This document shows positions 61,301 to 64,000 of a stretch of 64,000 nucleotides of DNA, in pieces. Source of the stretch: Acanthaster planci (taxonomy: Eukaryota; Echinodermata; Asteroidea; Valvatida; Acanthasteridae); contig NW_019091406.1 in NCBI RefSeq assembly GCF_001949145.1, positions 778,685 through 842,684 on the forward strand, written 5' to 3'. Position 1 is the first letter of the stretch. Each line of letters starts with the position of its first letter. Made by a program: the position numbers and the translations under genes. Under the pieces are notes generated by a model. The model saw nothing but the letters and a program-made list of their open reading frames with translations. It searched no databases and was not told the origin of the DNA.

Positions 61301-63898
61301 AACAAACCTATCCATCAGTAGCCTTACAGGGGTTTCTGCCCCAACCCTGTCCGGACCTCTCTCATTGTGGGCCTGCGTGGGGGCAGACAGGGGCCGCTGA
61401 TTGTCTCGTAGGGTGCTGAGGTAGGAATTGTCTATGATGTGGTTGGATGGGATGGACAGCAGGACGTGGCGTGTGCAAGAGGTTGGGGTGATTCTACGGT
61501 TTGGCGTTGCAGTGTGCCAGCTGGTTGAGCCTGAAAATGTGTGAAAATAAGAATTTGAAGTGGGTAAAAATGTGAACATGTCATATTAGGACTTCAAAAA
61601 CTCATTCCTGGAAGTTTTGTGTGTATTTCTCATTTGAAAAATTAGTAAATCTCTCCAAGACGTCCTGTACAACAAATGTCAATTTTTCACTGGAGCTTTG
61701 AAGCCACTTTCCACAAGATGCACTCAAAACCTTTTAAAGAAACGCCTTCATATAAAGATTTATCATTCCAAAACATCAAACAAATAAAATTGGTTCTTTT
61801 ATCAGAACCTTTGACATTACATCTGTCAGGGTTAGGAACATGCATTGCATAGCATCAAAGCTGCCAAAAGCACTAACAAGGTGGTACATGTATGTCACTA
61901 CGAAAATGGAATTTCAAAACTCCTGCGACTTTAACTCAATCCATGTTCGTTTTTTTCCCCAGAATGTTTTGTAGCCAGAATAAATCTCACACCAAAACAA
62001 AACCATGATTGTAATTGGGTCTGTTTTTTTTTTTTGGGCTTACCAAAGTTGAACTTCCAAAGTTCATTTCTATATTCTCCCTCGCTGTCCTCTCCTCCAA
62101 AAATCATCATGCTGTTAGCCACCCGGACCGCGCTGTGGCCGTGGAGGAAGCCTGGACTTTGCCGGCCTCTGATTCGGGTCCACTGCCTGGATTCTGGAAT
62201 GAAGAGATTGCCGTGCATTGACTGATCGAGGATTCCAACAGAAAACCCCTGAACTCGACTCCATGTGGGTTTTTTTTCAGAAAGAATTTTCTGAACCAGC
62301 TCAGGTTGGCATATTTTTTGTTGCGGTACTTTCCTCCCCTTCCAACTCTGTGACCCGTGGTTCGAATCAGCCTAGGTCAGAATGTGGGGATGGGTTTTCA
62401 ATCCCTACTTGAAACTGTAGGTTTTCCCTCGGACTGTATGTCTATGGTTTTCCTCCCATCTCAAAAATTCAACATTTTTTCAATATCTTCTTCAGTGTAA
62501 TTTCTAATCATCCTGTTATTGGCACCTACACTTTGTAATGAGCATGAAGACGAAACGTAAAGTAAATGACTATCTAAACTTTACCACCACTCTTGTATGG
62601 GTAATCACCGACAGACTATTTTTTACTTAAACTTGCCTGGGAACCAAGCCCTGTGAATGGTAACTGTGAACAAGATCTTACTTTCACCCTCCTCGATCAT
62701 CCAAAATCCTCCCAAAGATGTTCGACTTTGGAAGATTAAGGCTGGTTTCTAGGGTTAAGCCTGACTGTCTTCCAGGAAATGATGAATCTGGAAAACCTTC
62801 TCCAAAGCGAAGTAAGACATCTAGCAATTCATCCAACAAACACTTGTAAAGCCTACCAAAGTTCCATTTCCACAGGTCTCTAAGTGGCTGCAGGTTGTTC
62901 AGGCCTCCGTACACCCACATGTTGCCCTCGTGGATGACGGCCGAGTGCCAGTGCCTGGGGGAGGGCGAGTTCTCCCCCTGGGCATCCACACTTAGGTGCC
63001 ACCATCTTGTCTCTACACAAAGGCAAGAGAGTAAAGGTATCAGGAACTGGCCGGCACGACAACCTGCCACATATTTTCAAGGACAACAACATGACAAAAA
63101 TGTTCAGATCCTGACACAACGGTTGTCAGCACCAACCGCGCAGATTTTATCATTTTACAAACTTCTGGATGAGAATACACATTAGAATGGGCGACAAAAT
63201 TGAAGACCGCAGGATGGGATTTGTCTTGGTTTTTTTAAATCTCCATTACGGACAGCAGTTCTGGCCTTTCTTGAGGAAAGTGTGAAAGCCCTAAAACAGA
63301 TTGCATAAGGAGAGGAATGAAAACAACATGCGTGACAGAAAAGAATGTCCCGATTGTATGCAGCACAAGACAAAGCGCAAAACAGGGACTGCATTTGGGC
63401 GGTTATAACCAAGAATTGGTTCGACTGTTTCTCTTTGGTTAACTGCTCGGAGGATTTGATTAATATCGCGGGTAATTCTCACCCAATTAAAATTTCCAAA
63501 GTAAATCTCCAACAAATTACCATTGACCCAATTCTTGGTTAAAACTGCCAAAAGGAACCCTAGAAAACACAGCTCCCAACAAAATTCCCAGCCTTAAAAT
63601 GAGAAAATGGATTTTGAGTTTGGATCCCTGGACCCATACAATGTGCAAATATGAGGATCTCACCAAAGTCGAGCGTCCACAACTCATTGGATGAGCCCTT
63701 CAAGTCAACGTAGCCACCGTACACGTGCATTCCCCCACACCACACCACGGCCGTGTGACCCCGCCGACCAGTGGGGGTTACAACCTCGGACTCAATGACA
63801 GGCTTCTCCCAAGTCTGTTTGGCCAGACTGTAGACCCACAGTGGGGTCTCGCCACAGCTGCCATAGCCCAGCTCCCCTCCAAAGACAAACAAACACCC
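58313..63898 (-). CDS. Kelch-repeat protein, C-terminal part with a large disordered insert (partial)
   Basis: Minus-strand exons in order: 63664-63898, 62857-63012, 62044-62193, 59552-61530, 58514-58631 and 58313-58359, ending in TAG. All joins are in phase (0-1, 1-1, 1-1, 1-0, 0-1, 1-stop) with AG acceptors and GT donors. The first three exons encode kelch blades with the usual glycine pair and spaced Trp: LFVFGGELGYG, MHVYGGYVDLKGSSNELWTL, MWVYGGLNNLQPLRDLWKW and MMIFGGEDSEGEYRNELWKF. The 1979-bp exon starts by finishing a blade (STSWHTATP), then adds about 650 polar residues rich in Ser, Asp, Glu and Gln. The 118-bp exon returns to a kelch-like VFLFLMGGEETG with NNSPMSVWKC, and the protein ends LSDSEVQHMLSQY. 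Kelch propellers bind protein partners; the specific function is unknown. I do not recognise the ortholog. The N-terminus lies beyond the right edge. Confidence 0.85.
59061..59503. repeat. Inverted-repeat element in the kelch intron between its 1979-bp and 118-bp exons
   Basis: CTGAGTTTGGGCGGCTTGTT at the left is matched by the inverse of aacaggtcgcccaaactcga at the right, about 16 of 20 bases, and similarity continues inward through gttc and gaacagct. No clean target duplication was found (ctctaagg versus taagaagg is suggestive only). It ends 49 bp from the exon donor at 59551. Confidence 0.4.
59552..61530 (-). other. 1979-bp internal exon of the kelch gene coding a ~659-residue low-complexity segment
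   Basis: The exon is open throughout in one frame, from an acceptor (cattttcag) at 61531 to a donor (GAAGAG then GTATGT) at 59551. Its first residues complete a kelch strand and the rest has no recognisable fold. Features include a basic SERRRRDLPIHR patch, an acidic DQDEEGDAEE patch, and many Ser, Gln and His in the second half (for example HQSKPPALLVNHAVDQSP). It is typical of an intrinsically disordered loop carried between propeller blades. The exon lengths of its neighbours (118-235 bp) make its size stand out. Confidence 0.85.
62305..62475 (+). repeat. Possible SINE fragment with a box-B-like GGTTCGAATC
   Basis: gtggttcgaatcagcctaggt contains the tRNA box B core GGTTCGAATC and is followed by aggttttccctcggactgta and ttttcctccc, a layout seen in tRNA-type SINE bodies. 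No matching box A was found upstream, so it may be truncated or chance. It lies in a kelch-gene intron. Confidence 0.25.
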
Positions 63899-64000
63899 CT
63901 GCAATTCAAATGGATAGGGCCCAATTTCACGATGCTGGTAAGCACAATATTTCATGCTTACAAAGGCTCCACATATTTCATGGAGACCGTAAGCGGTAAG

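Noticed and set aside
60956-61321. 121-codon plus-strand frame with hydrophobic runs
   Set aside because: Antisense to the 1979-bp kelch exon. The minus-strand frame is far longer and joins the kelch blades in phase.
1-64000. CRISPR arrays, operons, prophage or bacterial defence loci
   Set aside because: The sequence is clearly metazoan, with spliced genes and animal MITEs. The tandem repeats present have no spacer structure.

Overview
The window is animal nuclear DNA from an intron-rich invertebrate. It is not bacterial, and it has no operons, CRISPR arrays or prophage. Spliced genes with GT-AG introns can be followed exon by exon, and introns hold several families of small non-autonomous transposons. 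The lineage cannot be fixed from sequence alone. The large introns and the many TACATGTA and ACCGGT palindromes suggest a marine invertebrate, possibly a deuterostome, but that is inference.

Left part (about 2.3-38.5 kb, minus strand): the 5' part of a gene for a Gln/Thr/Ala/Ser-rich protein. Six coding exons at 2276-7154 join in phase and give 456 residues from an initiator ATG. No DNA-binding domain lies in the window, because the gene runs off the left edge. Composition, exon pattern and its position head-to-head with VPS41 (as POU6F2 lies beside VPS41 in human 7p14) make a POU class 6 factor the best guess. Its coding start follows about 31 kb with no supportable exon, probably intron 1. 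That stretch is full of TACATGTA palindromes, MITEs, a tRNA-type SINE, X-box-like motifs and A/T-rich islands that may be regulatory.

Middle (39.2-56.5 kb, plus strand): a complete 24-exon VPS41 gene (873 residues) for the HOPS tethering subunit. It has an acidic N-terminus, a WD40-type propeller, an alpha-solenoid/CHCR and a C-terminal RING-H2. Its introns hold a 114-bp tandem duplication, decayed copies of the end of exon 14, a 19-bp minisatellite and several inverted-repeat elements. A polyadenylation signal lies at 56504.

Right (58.3-64 kb, minus strand): the 3' six exons of a kelch-repeat gene, convergent with VPS41 and running off the right edge. Three blade-type exons share phase-1 junctions. 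A 1979-bp exon then inserts about 660 mostly low-complexity residues before the last kelch-like segment. I did not recognise its ortholog.

No wholly new multi-gene system is visible. The best leads are the VPS41/POU6F-like divergent pair, the giant exon inside a kelch propeller, the decayed exon duplicates in VPS41 intron 14, and well-bounded mobile elements with intact target-site duplications.
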